Positions 11,188 to 20,467 of a stretch of DNA of 52,570 bases are shown in pieces. The notes under the pieces are model-generated. The model was not told the DNA's origin. It saw only the letters and a program-made list of their open reading frames with translations, and searched no databases. Numbering within the stretch: the first letter of the stretch is position 1; every line of letters starts with the position of its first letter. The stretch is from an uncultured Gammaproteobacteria bacterium (GTDB taxonomy: Bacteria > Pseudomonadota > Gammaproteobacteria > Eutrophobiales > Eutrophobiaceae), in the NCBI GenBank assembly GCA_943788005.1, contig CALSOP010000004.1:1-52570 (forward strand), written 5' to 3'. The translations under genes were made by a program, and so were the position numbers.

Positions 11188-11229
11188 TTGATATGAATCA
11201 ATAAATCAAAATCTGTCTATTGCTAACCT
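11188..11229 (+). promoter_or_regulatory. FNR/ANR-dependent promoter of the cyclase-FHA gene
   Basis: A perfect FNR box TTGAT-ATGA-ATCAA lies at 11188-11201. A weak -10 candidate TAACCT at 11224-11229 predicts a start near 11236, which puts the box at about -41.5. The leader to the ATG at 11262 would be 26 bases and contains an AAGG Shine-Dalgarno. The box is certain as sequence; the -10 is weak. Confidence 0.75.
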
Positions 11230-11261
11230 TTGCTTATGTCAATTAATCTGAAGGTGTTGTT

Positions 11262-12173
11262 ATGTCGGATGACACAATTCAAAAACTAGCGATATTGTAC
11301 GCGGATGTTTCAGGAAGCACGCATATCTATGAGAAATATGGTGATGTAATAGCACGCCAAAATATAGAAACTTGTATCTCTGTATTGTCAGACGTGGCGG
11401 CCAGTCTAGATGGTGACGTAGTCAAGACTATAGGCGACGAGGCCATGTGTAAATTTCCGAACGCAGTCAGAGCCGCCATGGCAGCAACTGCTATGCATGA
11501 GGCATTACAACTGGCAAGTGAACAAGGGCAATTTAGTATCGGCGAAGTGCATGTCAAAATAGGTTGGCATTATGGTGCGGTGCGATACAGAGGTAAGGAG
11601 ATAATAGGTGAAGCGCCTATAATCGCCCAGCAGGTTATCCATCTTGCAAAAAAGGATGAAACTCTTACCAGTAGTCAGAGTGTCGACGCTTTGCCTGAAG
11701 AACTTAAATATGATGCGCGATTCATTAATTCTGTAGAAGCTGATGCTTGGGATGGTGAATTAAAAATTTATGGCCTTCCATGGGAAGAAAAGGAAGAGGT
11801 GACAAGAATTAGTCAGTTGCCTTCTGCTGAAGAAGATGCTGATCATAAAGCACTTCTCTTGGATTACGGAGGAATACAGATTCGCCTCGATTCGGGGCAT
11901 ACCCATTGTCGGGTTGGTCGTGGAGAAACGAATGATCTTTGTGTAGATGGAAAATTTACATCGAAGTCACATGCGGAAATCACATTCCGTCATGGCGTTT
12001 TTCATTTACGGGATAATAGTACAAATGGAACAGCTATCTATTTTGCAAATGGACGTAATATCAGATTGCATAGAGAAGAAGAATTACTTACTGATCATGG
12101 CACCATCTATTTTGGTGGCACGCCTTTGAACGATCCCCATGCGGGAGTTATCTTCCGGTGTCATAGAATCTAA
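11262..12173 (+). CDS. Class III adenylate/guanylate cyclase-like domain fused to an FHA domain
   Basis: The 303-residue cytosolic protein has two domains. Residues 8-170 form a class III nucleotide cyclase homology domain with both metal-binding aspartates (D15 in LYADVSGST and D59 in VKTIGDEAM). Residues 195-300 form an FHA domain with G219/R220 (CRVGRG), the SKSH loop ending at H237, and NSTNGT at 252-257, so it can probably bind phosphothreonine. That suggests a cyclase steered by a Ser/Thr kinase; one such kinase is encoded at 21593. Whether it makes cAMP or cGMP is not resolved. An FNR box lies just upstream. Confidence 0.88.
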   Translation: MSDDTIQKLAILYADVSGSTHIYEKYGDVIARQNIETCISVLSDVAASLDGDVVKTIGDEAMCKFPNAVRAAMAATAMHEALQLASEQGQFSIGEVHVKIGWHYGAVRYRGKEIIGEAPIIAQQVIHLAKKDETLTSSQSVDALPEELKYDARFINSVEADAWDGELKIYGLPWEEKEEVTRISQLPSAEEDADHKALLLDYGGIQIRLDSGHTHCRVGRGETNDLCVDGKFTSKSHAEITFRHGVFHLRDNSTNGTAIYFANGRNIRLHREEELLTDHGTIYFGGTPLNDPHAGVIFRCHRI

Positions 12174-12183
12174 CTTTTCAATT

Positions 12184-12546
12184 TTATTCTTCATCAGGTA
12201 AATTCGGGAGCGTGAAGGGCGTTGATGCACCAAGTTGACGTATATATATAATCCCGCCATGCGGTCTATTTATGTCCGCTTCTTCATAGATGTAATAAAA
12301 GATATCATCGGCCTCACTTTGATTGACTACAACATTCAATATGTCTTTTTCTGCTTGTTCACCAATGCCACGGTAGGCCAAAGGTGTTATTTTTCCCATG
12401 CCTCTAGCTGAATTAAGATTAGCTCTATCGATGCCTTTTTCATGTTTTAATTTTTTCAGGATGGGCAAAGCCAAGCCTTTAGGTAAAATACAAGTAATCA
12501 ATTTATCATTGGATAAGTTAATGTTTTTCATGGTTTCTGTGTTCAT
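12184..12546 (-). CDS. PII-like signalling protein, second copy
   Basis: The 120-residue protein has the PII trimer fold pattern: N-terminal beta strand KLITCILPKG, helix ALPILKKLKHEKGI, a T-loop-like region (ARGMGKITPLAYRGIGEQ) and the strand DILNVVV. A tyrosine-Arg-Gly aligns with the base of the GlnB T-loop, but Tyr51, the usual uridylylation site, is not obvious. It ends in an acidic tail. It follows the first PII-like gene by 15 bases and is last in the DUF1538 operon, converging with the cyclase-FHA gene. It probably senses a nucleotide or metabolite and acts on the DUF1538 protein, by inference from context. Confidence 0.78.
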   Translation of the reverse strand: MNTETMKNINLSNDKLITCILPKGLALPILKKLKHEKGIDRANLNSARGMGKITPLAYRGIGEQAEKDILNVVVNQSEADDIFYYIYEEADINRPHGGIIYIRQLGASTPFTLPNLPDEE

Positions 12547-12561
12547 TTTTTTATTGGCTTC

Positions 12562-12927
12562 TTAAGCATCGCTGGCCAATTTATCTGCTATTTCTTTTGG
12601 TATATAAGTAGCAGCTTTTTCTAAGGGAGTGACATACATGAATCCCATTCCCGGTGTGTCGAGGTTGCCAGCGAGGTATATTTTTTCAAAAATACGATCA
12701 ATTTGATCTGAGGCAACGACGATATTTATGATTTCTTTTTCTACTTCAACAGCAATTCCTAAAACGCCAAGTCTTTCTCGGACACCACTGCCTCTTGCAT
12801 AAAACACGGTTGCGCCTTGTGCCCCTGCATCTTGAGCAGCCTTCACAATAGTATCAGCTGATCCTTTTTGAATAATACACGTAATTAATGCTACATCGGT
12901 TAATACAACGATATTGCGTTTACTCAT
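12562..12927 (-). CDS. PII-like signalling protein, first copy
   Basis: The 121-residue protein has a PII-type pattern: LITCIIQKGSADTIVKAAQDAGAQGATVFYARGSGVRE, then a short T-loop without the usual Tyr51, then EIINIVV, and the C-terminal GMGFMYVTPLEKAATYIP. Its ATG at 12927 overlaps the DUF1538 stop (ATGA), which strongly implies coupled synthesis with the transporter, as glnK is coupled to amtB. It belongs to the divergent PII-like group rather than to GlnB/GlnK. The ligand is unknown. Confidence 0.82.
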   Translation of the reverse strand: MSKRNIVVLTDVALITCIIQKGSADTIVKAAQDAGAQGATVFYARGSGVRERLGVLGIAVEVEKEIINIVVASDQIDRIFEKIYLAGNLDTPGMGFMYVTPLEKAATYIPKEIADKLASDA

Positions 12928-14702
12928 GAGTCAACTCCTTCAAGAGATTCAACTAATTTATCTTCACGTTCTCGACGTTTGTTAACTTTCCATTGTATCC
13001 ACAAGCCAGTAGCCATAACTGAAATGATTGGGCCAATTGATGCCATAGATAAAATACCAAAGCCTTCTATCGCCCCAACTGCTTCACCAAAACCTAATCC
13101 CATCGCTAACACTAAAGGTACAGTTACCGGGCCTGTTGTAACGCCAGCACTGTCCCAGGCAATATTCACAAACTCCTCAGTTGAAAAGTATGTCAAAACG
13201 ATAGCAACTAAATAGCCAGGGATAATTATGTAGGCAATCGGTATGGAAAATATAATTTTAAAGATGCCTACTGCAATACCACATCCAACACCAAACGAAA
13301 CAGCATGCATTAATAATTTTTTTCTAAAAGCGCCATTGGTCAGATTTTCCACAGTCATACCTAATGCATTGAGCGCTGGCTCAGCCAATGTTGCGCCGAA
13401 ACCAAGTACCCATGCAAAAACAAGTGCTATTGATATGCCTAATGCGAGACTGTATAGCGGAGAATCACTGACGAGGTCAATCTCTGTGAAAGCACCTGGC
13501 ACTAGGCCTCCGGATTGACCTCCTAATTTAGATAAACCATAGCTCAGACCGATATTAAAAATTATCATACCTATTACAGACAGGGAAATTCCATAAGCAA
13601 TGGTGCCTGGATGTTTGATTTTCTCTTTAAGTATATAAATAAGTATAAACATCAAAAACAATACTAATGGAACGATGGCGCGAATACCGGATAATAATTC
13701 AACGTAAGGTGTTGTTTCGACCCAACTCAAGGTGGATGATAAATTACTGATAGAGGCAGCCTCACTAATAATCATTTCGGGTGTTTCTGCAAAGGAAACA
13801 AAAATAGCCAGTATTTGAACGGCGATGATAGGAAATAATGATGCGAGAGTGACAATGCCAAACCCGGATAACGAGGATCGGCCTTTGCCAGCGGCTGTTG
13901 CAATACCAATTCCAAGTGAGAGTACCAGAGGCACGGTAACAGGGCCGGTAGTGACAGCACCACAATCCCAGGCAAGACCCAATATTTTACTAAGTTCACT
14001 GTCGCCCATTATATAGATGGTCAAACCAATGGTCGGTATCAATGACATGTATATCAGTGGTTTTAAACTCCAACCATAAATAAACCGGAGCGTTCCCAAA
14101 ACTGCGGCAAGACCAACACCCATGCCAACCATTAACACTAGCACTTCTGACCATGAGTTTAATAATGAATATAAATAGGGTGCACTTTCAACATCAACTA
14201 TTGCGCCAGCTGTTTTTAGTGCGCCGATAGCTGGCTCAGCAAAGGTAACACCAATGCCGAGCAGAAATGCAATAAGCAATACCGTTAGTAATTTTGCTTT
14301 TGATGGCAATATATTACCTATGGTTTCACCAAAAGGCATGAGGCCAACTTTTAAGCCCTCAATAAAAAACATTAAGCCAACAATGACAGATATTAAACCA
14401 GCAGTAATAACCCATGAGTCAGTAACATGTTGGCGAAGTATAAAAAGTTGAAATAAAATCAAGTAAATGGCTAATGGTAAGACAGCTTTTATTTGGTCGA
14501 TTAAACGGACCTTGAAATAGGGCTGTACCAGGCGATAGACATCAATCGAGCGTACTTTAAGTTTGCCCGGGTGATAAGCCAAGTCATTGCCATCCTGGTC
14601 TTTTTTGATTTCTGGAGCCAAATCATTATAGCTAATCTCTTGTTGATGCATTGTGATCTCGCGTACGAAGGCACCAAAACGAATGTGTTTTAAAATAGGC
14701 AT
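12924..14702 (-). CDS. DUF1538 membrane protein with duplicated halves
   Basis: The 592-residue protein has many membrane helices and a clear internal duplication. TFAEPAIGAL (153-162) matches TLAEPALNAL (438-447), and GAVTTGPVTVPLVL (248-261) matches GVTTGPVTVPLVL (520-532), each preceded by a Trp-Asp. Paired re-entrant-type glycine/proline motifs in two halves suggest a transporter or channel with pseudo-twofold symmetry. About 70 hydrophilic residues precede the first helix. The substrate is unknown. It is first in an operon with two PII-like genes, behind an FNR box, so it is probably an anaerobically induced, PII-gated transporter. Confidence 0.85.
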   Translation of the reverse strand: MPILKHIRFGAFVREITMHQQEISYNDLAPEIKKDQDGNDLAYHPGKLKVRSIDVYRLVQPYFKVRLIDQIKAVLPLAIYLILFQLFILRQHVTDSWVITAGLISVIVGLMFFIEGLKVGLMPFGETIGNILPSKAKLLTVLLIAFLLGIGVTFAEPAIGALKTAGAIVDVESAPYLYSLLNSWSEVLVLMVGMGVGLAAVLGTLRFIYGWSLKPLIYMSLIPTIGLTIYIMGDSELSKILGLAWDCGAVTTGPVTVPLVLSLGIGIATAAGKGRSSLSGFGIVTLASLFPIIAVQILAIFVSFAETPEMIISEAASISNLSSTLSWVETTPYVELLSGIRAIVPLVLFLMFILIYILKEKIKHPGTIAYGISLSVIGMIIFNIGLSYGLSKLGGQSGGLVPGAFTEIDLVSDSPLYSLALGISIALVFAWVLGFGATLAEPALNALGMTVENLTNGAFRKKLLMHAVSFGVGCGIAVGIFKIIFSIPIAYIIIPGYLVAIVLTYFSTEEFVNIAWDSAGVTTGPVTVPLVLAMGLGFGEAVGAIEGFGILSMASIGPIISVMATGLWIQWKVNKRREREDKLVESLEGVDS

Positions 14703-14774
14703 GAATTATTTTTAATTTGAACCTTTATCAATGACAATATCACGCAATTTAATGCGATATTTATTATATGCATA

Positions 14775-14815
14775 AGTATAAGAGTCATACAAACAAGCCG
14801 ATTGATCTAAATCAA
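14775..14815 (-). promoter_or_regulatory. FNR/ANR box between divergent DUF1538 operon and DUF3095 gene
   Basis: A perfect FNR box TTGAT-CTAA-ATCAA lies at 14802-14815. On the minus strand, TATACT at 14780-14775 is a good -10 predicting a start near 14768, so the box centre (14808.5) is at about -41 for the DUF1538-PII operon. On the plus strand a perfect TATAAT at 14858-14863 predicts a start near 14870 for the DUF3095 gene, putting the same box near -61.5, a class I position. One box may therefore serve both directions. Confidence 0.82.
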
Positions 14816-14943
14816 AAGCCTGATGGGTTTGGTTTATGGTTTTATTCTAATAATTACTATAATGAATTCCCAGTGTTGTTTGCTTGGAGATCTACTATTC
14901 AATTTATGGTATAACGACAACTCATTCGCAATACTAATTTAGT

Positions 14944-16124
14944 ATGTCTTCAGATGATTTTTATTCGAAACTCCCAATACATTCTGATTTTTCAGTTGTC
15001 TCTGACCTATCAAAGTATTCAAAATTACCTGATGATTGGTTTATTGTTTCTGCTGACATCCAAAATTCAACAGGGGTAATAAAAGCAGGAAAATATAAGG
15101 CCGTTAATATCGTGGGAGTATCAATAATTACTGCTATTAGGAATATCTCCCCATCGATCTTATTACCTTCAATGTTCGGTGGAGATGGCGCCTCATTATG
15201 TATCCCTGCTAGTCTTTCAGAGAAAACAAAACAAGCCTTAATAGCAACAAAACATATGGCTGAAAAACAATTCGGTCTTAACCTTAGGGTTGATATTGTT
15301 CCGATTGATGTTGTCAGAAATGCAGGCCATGAGGTTTATGTTTCTCGTTACAAAATGTCCGAGTATTATAATCAAGCAGCGTTCTCTGGTGGCGGTATAG
15401 AGTATGCTGAAAATCTAATTAAAGATGACAAAAAAGGGCGACAATTTCGTTTTGAAGATATTGGCGAGGAGACGACTACTGATTATTCGGGGCTGGAATG
15501 TCGCTGGGACAATATACCAAGCAAACACGGTGAAACGATTGCTTTGATCGTCAAGGTTCTCGCGCCTTCAATAGAAGAAGAATCCAGAATTTACAGCGAT
15601 ATTATTATCAAGGTTCAACAAATATACGGGGCTGATGATGAATGCCAGCCGATTTATGAAGGAGGTCTAAATTTAACTAGTAGCATAAGAAAATTAAACA
15701 ATGAAGTCAGTGTTAGAACACACAAGGAAAGCATGATTTCAGTTTTAAAATATTGGGCAAAATTATATATTCAAAATATTTTAGGATGGATATTTATGAC
15801 GTTTAAATTAAACGTTGCTGGAGTCCATTGGGGGCATATAAGTCTGAATTAATCAGTAATACTGATTTTAAAAAATTTGACGGTGTATTACGACAAGTAA
15901 TCTCAGGCACAAAAAACCAGAGAGAAGAATTAGCCGCTTATCTAAAAGAAAAATATACGAATAAAGAATGTGTCTACGGTATACATGTCTCAAATTCTGC
16001 CTTGATGACCTGCATGATTGACAATCGACTAGGCGAGCATTTTCACTTTGTAGATGCAGCTGATGGCGGTTATGCAATTGCTGCATTGCAAATGAAGGAG
16101 CAAATAAAATCAGCTGATTTGTGA
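14944..16124 (+). CDS. DUF3095 cyclase-like protein, one frameshift
   Basis: DUF3095 proteins are about 390-residue cytosolic proteins related to nucleotide cyclases; their reaction is not established. Recognisable pieces are DWFIVSADIQNSTGVIKAGKYK (cyclase-like first strand), MFGGDGASLCIP, and in the 3' part SNTDFKKFDGVLR and HFHFVDAADGGYAIAAL. The frame breaks at 15830-15834, a run of five G; a sixth G restores one continuous protein of about 393 residues (HWG-AYKSEL), so a homopolymer miscall is likely. It is divergent from the DUF1538-PII operon and shares its FNR box. Confidence 0.83.
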
Positions 16125-16446
16125 TGCTTTCCTTAAACCACTTTAAGTAGTCATACAGAATATGATATTTTTGATGCTCAGTGTGGAGAGGGTAATTCAA
16201 TGGATAAAGAATATTCTGTATTCAGATAACGAAAATACTAACAATCAGAGTTCAATACTTTTTAAAACGACAATAAAAAAAAGAGTCCCTTCAAAATAAC
16301 CACAATTTTGATTTTAATTGTCCTAGTAGTGAATATAATCTATTTTGTTGTTGCTTGATGATGAGAATAATATGGATTATTGATGTTCCTATGAAGCATT
16401 ATTCATAAGTTCGGAAAAATATTCGGTTTAATTGTACAATTCCCTA
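16125..16446. other. Intergenic region before lactate permease
   Basis: A stretch of 322 AT-rich bases without a recognised gene. Its main feature is a perfect 12-base palindrome AATTGTACAATT at 16430-16441, directly before the permease start codon. The core TTGT-ACAA fits the GT-N(0-3)-AC pattern of GntR-family operators, the family that includes the lactate regulator LldR, but no regulator gene is nearby. No good Shine-Dalgarno precedes the start. Confidence 0.45.
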
Positions 16447-18105
16447 ATGTCTGCACTAATTGCTATTACACCACTTGCTATTGTTTTTTTATTGCTAGTT
16501 ATTTGGCAATGGTCAGCAAAACGAACCATGTCTATTGGTCTCATCGTTACAGTTTTACTTGCCGTATTCTATTGGCAAGTCGATCTAATTACGATAGCTG
16601 CTGCTAGTATTGAAGGGTTAATTATTGCTGTAAAGGTGCTTTATATTGTCTTTGGTGCTTTGCTGTTACTGTTTATATTAGTGAATTCTGGCGCTGTTAC
16701 AACAATTCGTAATGCTTTTACGCAAGTATCTCCCGATCCAAGAATACAAGTAATCATCATTGCATGGGCCTTTGGTGCATTTATTGAGGGGGCATCCGGT
16801 TTTGGTACGCCTGCTGCTGTTGCAGGACCGTTATTAGTTGTATTGGGATTTCCTCCGTTAGCAGCAGTGATGTGTGCCTTAATTATACAAAGCACTCCGG
16901 TATCCTTCGGTGCTGCAGGCACACCAATATTAATAGGTGTGCACGATGGTTTGGCTGGGCAAGCCATTGTAGATGCCTATATAGCGACACAAGATCATAT
17001 TGGATCATTAGATGAGCTTGTTTTTTTAATTGGTGGCAAAGTAGCATTAATTCATGCATGTATTGGTTTTGTTATACCCTTATTTGTTGTCACTCTCTTA
17101 ACTCGCTTCTTTGGCACAAACCGTAGTTGGCGAGAGGGGCTCGATGTTTGGAAGTTTGCTTTATTCGCCGGTTTAACATTTGTTGTGCCTTATGCCATCT
17201 TTGCAAATGTACTTGGTCCAGAATTTCCGTCACTGATTGGTGGGCTTGTCGCCCTGATTGCAACGACAATCGCGGCAAAGCGCGGCTTATTTCAACCTAA
17301 AAAAATATGGCAGTTTCCGGCAGAGACTGATTGGTTGGCCAACTGGAAAGCATCAGAACCAGTTCATGAAGTTGATGGAAATAATAAAAAAATACCAATT
17401 TGGAAAGCATGTTTACCTTATGCTCTTATCGGTTTTTTGTTAGTCATTACGCGCTTACCAGAACTGCCCTTTAAGTCATTTTTAGCAGGTTTTAAACTAT
17501 CTATACCAGCAATCTTAAGCACTAATATTAGTGCTTCAATTAATTTCCTGTATTTACCAGGCAGCATCTTCATCCTCATTGCTCTTATCTGTCTTCCATT
17601 GTACCGAATGTCAAAGGCTGAAATCTTTGCTGCTGTTAACAGCACTGCAAGAGCATTTAAAAATGCAGCAGTAGTCTTAATATTTGCTGTGCCTATGGTT
17701 CGTATCTTTATTCAATCTGATATTAATTCTGCGGGACTCGCTAGTATGCCAATAGAATTGGCTCAGACAATAGCATCATTCTCAGGTCAAGCATGGCCAA
17801 TATTTTCCGCGCCGATTGGTGCATTAGGTGCGTTTATTGCGGGCAGCAACACCATTAGCAACCTTACTTTTTCATTGTTTCAATTTAGTGTGGGAATTAA
17901 AACAGGATTGTCACCGTTACTAATTGTGGCTTTGCAAGCTGTCGGCGGGGCAGCTGGGAATATGATCTGCATTCATAATATTGTTGCCGCCTCTGCCACA
18001 TGTGGACTTTCTGGACAAGAAGGTAACTTGATACGTAAAACAATTATTCCAACAACATATTATCTTTTTGTAGCCGCGATTATTGCAGTGTTATTTGTTA
18101 TATGA
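16447..18105 (+). CDS. lldP: L-lactate permease family transporter
   Basis: The 552-residue inner-membrane protein has the LctP/LldP pattern throughout: [15 protein letters not shown], then [23 protein letters not shown] around residues 112-134, [14 protein letters not shown], and near the end [14 protein letters not shown] and [18 protein letters not shown]. These proteins import L-lactate (some also glycolate or D-lactate) with protons. I chose the ATG at 16447; a TTG at 16432 in the same frame is possible, but the palindrome covers it. The stop overlaps the start of the Sel1 lipoprotein gene (ATGA). No lactate dehydrogenase gene is near. Confidence 0.92.
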   Translation: MSALIAITPLAIVFLLLVIWQWSAKRTMSIGLIVTVLLAVFYWQVDLITIAAASIEGLIIAVKVLYIVFGALLLLFILVNSGAVTTIRNAFTQVSPDPRIQVIIIAWAFGAFIEGASGFGTPAAVAGPLLVVLGFPPLAAVMCALIIQSTPVSFGAAGTPILIGVHDGLAGQAIVDAYIATQDHIGSLDELVFLIGGKVALIHACIGFVIPLFVVTLLTRFFGTNRSWREGLDVWKFALFAGLTFVVPYAIFANVLGPEFPSLIGGLVALIATTIAAKRGLFQPKKIWQFPAETDWLANWKASEPVHEVDGNNKKIPIWKACLPYALIGFLLVITRLPELPFKSFLAGFKLSIPAILSTNISASINFLYLPGSIFILIALICLPLYRMSKAEIFAAVNSTARAFKNAAVVLIFAVPMVRIFIQSDINSAGLASMPIELAQTIASFSGQAWPIFSAPIGALGAFIAGSNTISNLTFSLFQFSVGIKTGLSPLLIVALQAVGGAAGNMICIHNIVAASATCGLSGQEGNLIRKTIIPTTYYLFVAAIIAVLFVI

Positions 18106-19037
18106 AAAATCATGTCTTTTTAATATTAATTTTAGTCTTGTCTGCGTGTGGGCAATCAGATTTTGATATAGCGATACAGGCGTTTGATGCACATGAATAT
18201 GAAACTGCACTTAAAAAACTGACCCCTCTAGCAGAATCAGGCAATCACATGGCTCAGAATCATATAGGTCTGATATATGAAAGAGGACTCGGTGTTGAAC
18301 GAGATTATAATCAAGCGGCTGACTGGTATAAGAAGGCTGCAAAAGGTGGTGTAGCTGAATCGCAGATAAGATTGGCACAACTATATATTATCGGCCTCGG
18401 TGTTAAGCGTGATTATTGGCTTGCATTGAAGTGGGCTCGCAATGCTGCAGTTCAAGGTAATGCTGAAGCTGAAGCAAATTTGGGTTATATGTTTCACGAG
18501 GGAATAGGCGTTAAACAAGATTACACAGAAGCGGCAAAGTGGTATCGCAAGGCTGCAGTGAAAGGGACTGCCAGCGCTCAGCATGATTTAGGTGTCATGT
18601 ATGAGAATGGCCTTGGCATAGAACAAGATTACACTGCTGCAATAGGATGGTACCGAAAAGCTGCAGCTCAAGGCATTTTTAACTCGCAAAAAAATATACT
18701 TAATATGTACCAAGAGGGCTTGGGTGTTCCACAAAATAATATAGAAGCAATAGCATGGTTTATTGATGCGGCATATCAAAAAAATATAATGGCGCAATAT
18801 TATCTAGGCGCAATGTATTTCGAGGGAATTAAAGTGGAACAAGATTTTATTCAAGCATATGCATGGATAGGTATAGTTGCCGCTGGTGGATATAAGCAGG
18901 CAGAAAAATTGCGGGATAAAATTGAAGCATATATGACCGATGATGAACGAGAAAAAGGACGTGTCCTTGCAAAAGAACTGTGGGAAAAATATGGGGCGCC
19001 GCAAAATGAAGATAAAAATAAACAGAATCATAAGTAG
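18102..19037 (+). CDS. Sel1-repeat lipoprotein coupled to lactate permease
   Basis: The 311-residue protein has a signal peptide with lipobox LSAC (Cys16) and then about six Sel1-type repeats, each with the pattern A-x-x-x-L-G-x-x-Y-x-x-G-x-G-V-x-x-D-Y-x-x-A-x-x-W-Y-x-x-A-A. The tail is charged ([19 protein letters not shown], then Lys/Asn-rich). Sel1 repeats are TPR-like protein-binding scaffolds. The ATG overlaps the permease stop by four bases, so the two are translated together. A periplasmic adaptor role in lactate uptake is possible but unproven. Confidence 0.88.
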   Translation: MKNHVFLILILVLSACGQSDFDIAIQAFDAHEYETALKKLTPLAESGNHMAQNHIGLIYERGLGVERDYNQAADWYKKAAKGGVAESQIRLAQLYIIGLGVKRDYWLALKWARNAAVQGNAEAEANLGYMFHEGIGVKQDYTEAAKWYRKAAVKGTASAQHDLGVMYENGLGIEQDYTAAIGWYRKAAAQGIFNSQKNILNMYQEGLGVPQNNIEAIAWFIDAAYQKNIMAQYYLGAMYFEGIKVEQDFIQAYAWIGIVAAGGYKQAEKLRDKIEAYMTDDEREKGRVLAKELWEKYGAPQNEDKNKQNHK

Positions 19038-19574
19038 AATAATAAATATGAACTTATACAGACATATTTAAGACTAAGAATTCATGACTATCAAAATTAG
19101 GCAGAACATCGCAGTCCCATGAAAATAACGACACTGAAAAACAGTATTTTATTTGGCATCGCACGGTTATGTGTAACAGCTTCACGAATCTGTGTGTCTG
19201 TGGGTTAATAATTTGATCTGATAGTTTAAGTTTGAGTAACTCTTAACAAGGCCGCAGGTGATAATCCTCCGGCCTTTTTTTTATATTCATCGATGGACTA
19301 TATGGATCGAGAGGAAAGAGGCCGAAGAGACGTGGTCAAGAAAGATCTTATGCATGAAGGCATATGGATATGTAAGAACGGCGCTGTCCACGGACATCAA
19401 ACCCCTTGAAAGTTGTGCAACTAGCTACAAATTAATAATTTAATTTAACCGTAAAAAGAGGCTCATATACTGCAGTTCTGTTACAGGCAGTATGAAACTT
19501 CGTGCTTTCTAGGGTGTTCTTATAGTCATTTATGATTGCACAAGGAGGTGCAATGGGCACTGGCCGGGTGATGG
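19038..19574. other. Intergenic region with terminator, two small frames and an SD hairpin
   Basis: This is 537 bases without a recognised gene. It holds a terminator (19248-19282, separate entry) and a 29-codon frame at 19119-19208 (MKITTLKNSILFGIARL start, no SD). A palindrome TTGCAC-AAGGAG-GTGCAA at 19536-19553 encloses a near-perfect Shine-Dalgarno just before an ATG at 19552-19554. That ATG opens a frame running antisense into the MlaF-like gene, so it may be chance. The stretch 19300-19440 looks neither coding nor repetitive. Confidence 0.4.
19248..19282 (+). terminator. Rho-independent terminator of an unidentified or lctP-sel1 transcript
   Basis: AAGGCCG (19248-19254) pairs with CGGCCTT (19270-19276). 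An inner AGG/CCT stem lies across one mismatch, and the hairpin is followed by T residues to 19282. It lies 210 bases after the Sel1 gene, so it ends either a long 3' UTR or an independent small RNA. Confidence 0.8.
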
Positions 19575-20444
19575 TTATTCAACTAACAAACCTTTTCTTT
19601 TATAGAGGCTCGCATCTATTTCTGTTTCTTCGTTATCTTTTTTATGTAATACAGGCATCATCTCAAAGTAAGGGCGAATGACATCAGATTGTGATTTTTC
19701 AAATTGATCAAAAGCACCATCAAAGTGAATCTTGCCATGATGTAGCATGATCGTCCTTGGTCGTAAGCGGCTGAGCAAATCTTTATCGTGAGTAATTATG
19801 ATTGAAGTACGTTTCGATCCATCATCCATGTTGGTATTGTGAATATTAAAAATCAGATCATGGATGTTGGTAGAACTCGTCGGATCAAGTCCTGTCGTAG
19901 GTTCATCATAAAATAAAACATAGGGATCCATTGATATGGCTCGTGCAATTGCAAGTCGCTTCGCCATCCCTCCTGACAGTGCATTGCTACTTTTCTCCAT
20001 AAAACTTTTGTCCGTAGGTAGATCAACTGATGCCAATGCGCGTTCTGCAATCGTCTCTATGGCATGATCTTCCAATCCCTTTATTTCTTTTAACCACAAT
20101 GCGATATTAAAATAAACTGAACCTGAGAAAAGGGCATTTCGTTGAAAAACCACACCCCAATGTTTATGAATATCATCAATGTCAAGCGCACTAAAATCAT
20201 TAATATTTTTCAATTTCCATAAGTCATGTGTTCTATCTAATATTTGGATGCAGCCATTATCGATAGAGTATTGTCCCAATATTGAATTTAAAAGAACTGT
20301 TTTGCCGCATCCGGAGCCACCGACAATAGCAATCATCTCTCCGCTATAGAGTTCTAGATCAATCCCTTTTAAAAACCGTATTTCCAGAAAAAGACTTATG
20401 TAAATCTTCTATTTTTAAATTCGACTTGGTGGTTCAGTATTCAC
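19575..20444 (-). CDS. MlaF-like ABC transporter ATPase, 5' end frameshifted
   Basis: The intact part (253 residues from 20336) has Walker A GGSGCGKT near its start, the signature LSGGMAKRLAIARA, Walker B YVLFYDEPTTGLDP and the switch His in ITHD. The LSGGM signature and overall layout resemble MlaF/Ttg2A, the ATPase of retrograde phospholipid transport. Upstream codons continue the family N-terminus in other frames (KIEDLHKSFSGNTVF, then KGIDLELYSGEM), so the real start is probably the GTG near 20444, with about two indels in A/T runs. No MlaE, MlaD or MlaC partner lies nearby, so it is an orphan ATPase. Its C-terminal extension is hydrophilic. Confidence 0.75.
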
Positions 20445-20467
20445 GCGTTATGTACTTTGTAAATTAT

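Noticed and set aside
16308..16321. Fifth FNR-like site before the lactate permease
   Set aside because: Only the left half (TTGAT) is intact; the right half is ATTGT, too weak to call.
19258..19443. Plus-strand frame of 61 codons after the terminator
   Set aside because: Starts inside the terminator hairpin, has no ribosome binding site and no family pattern.
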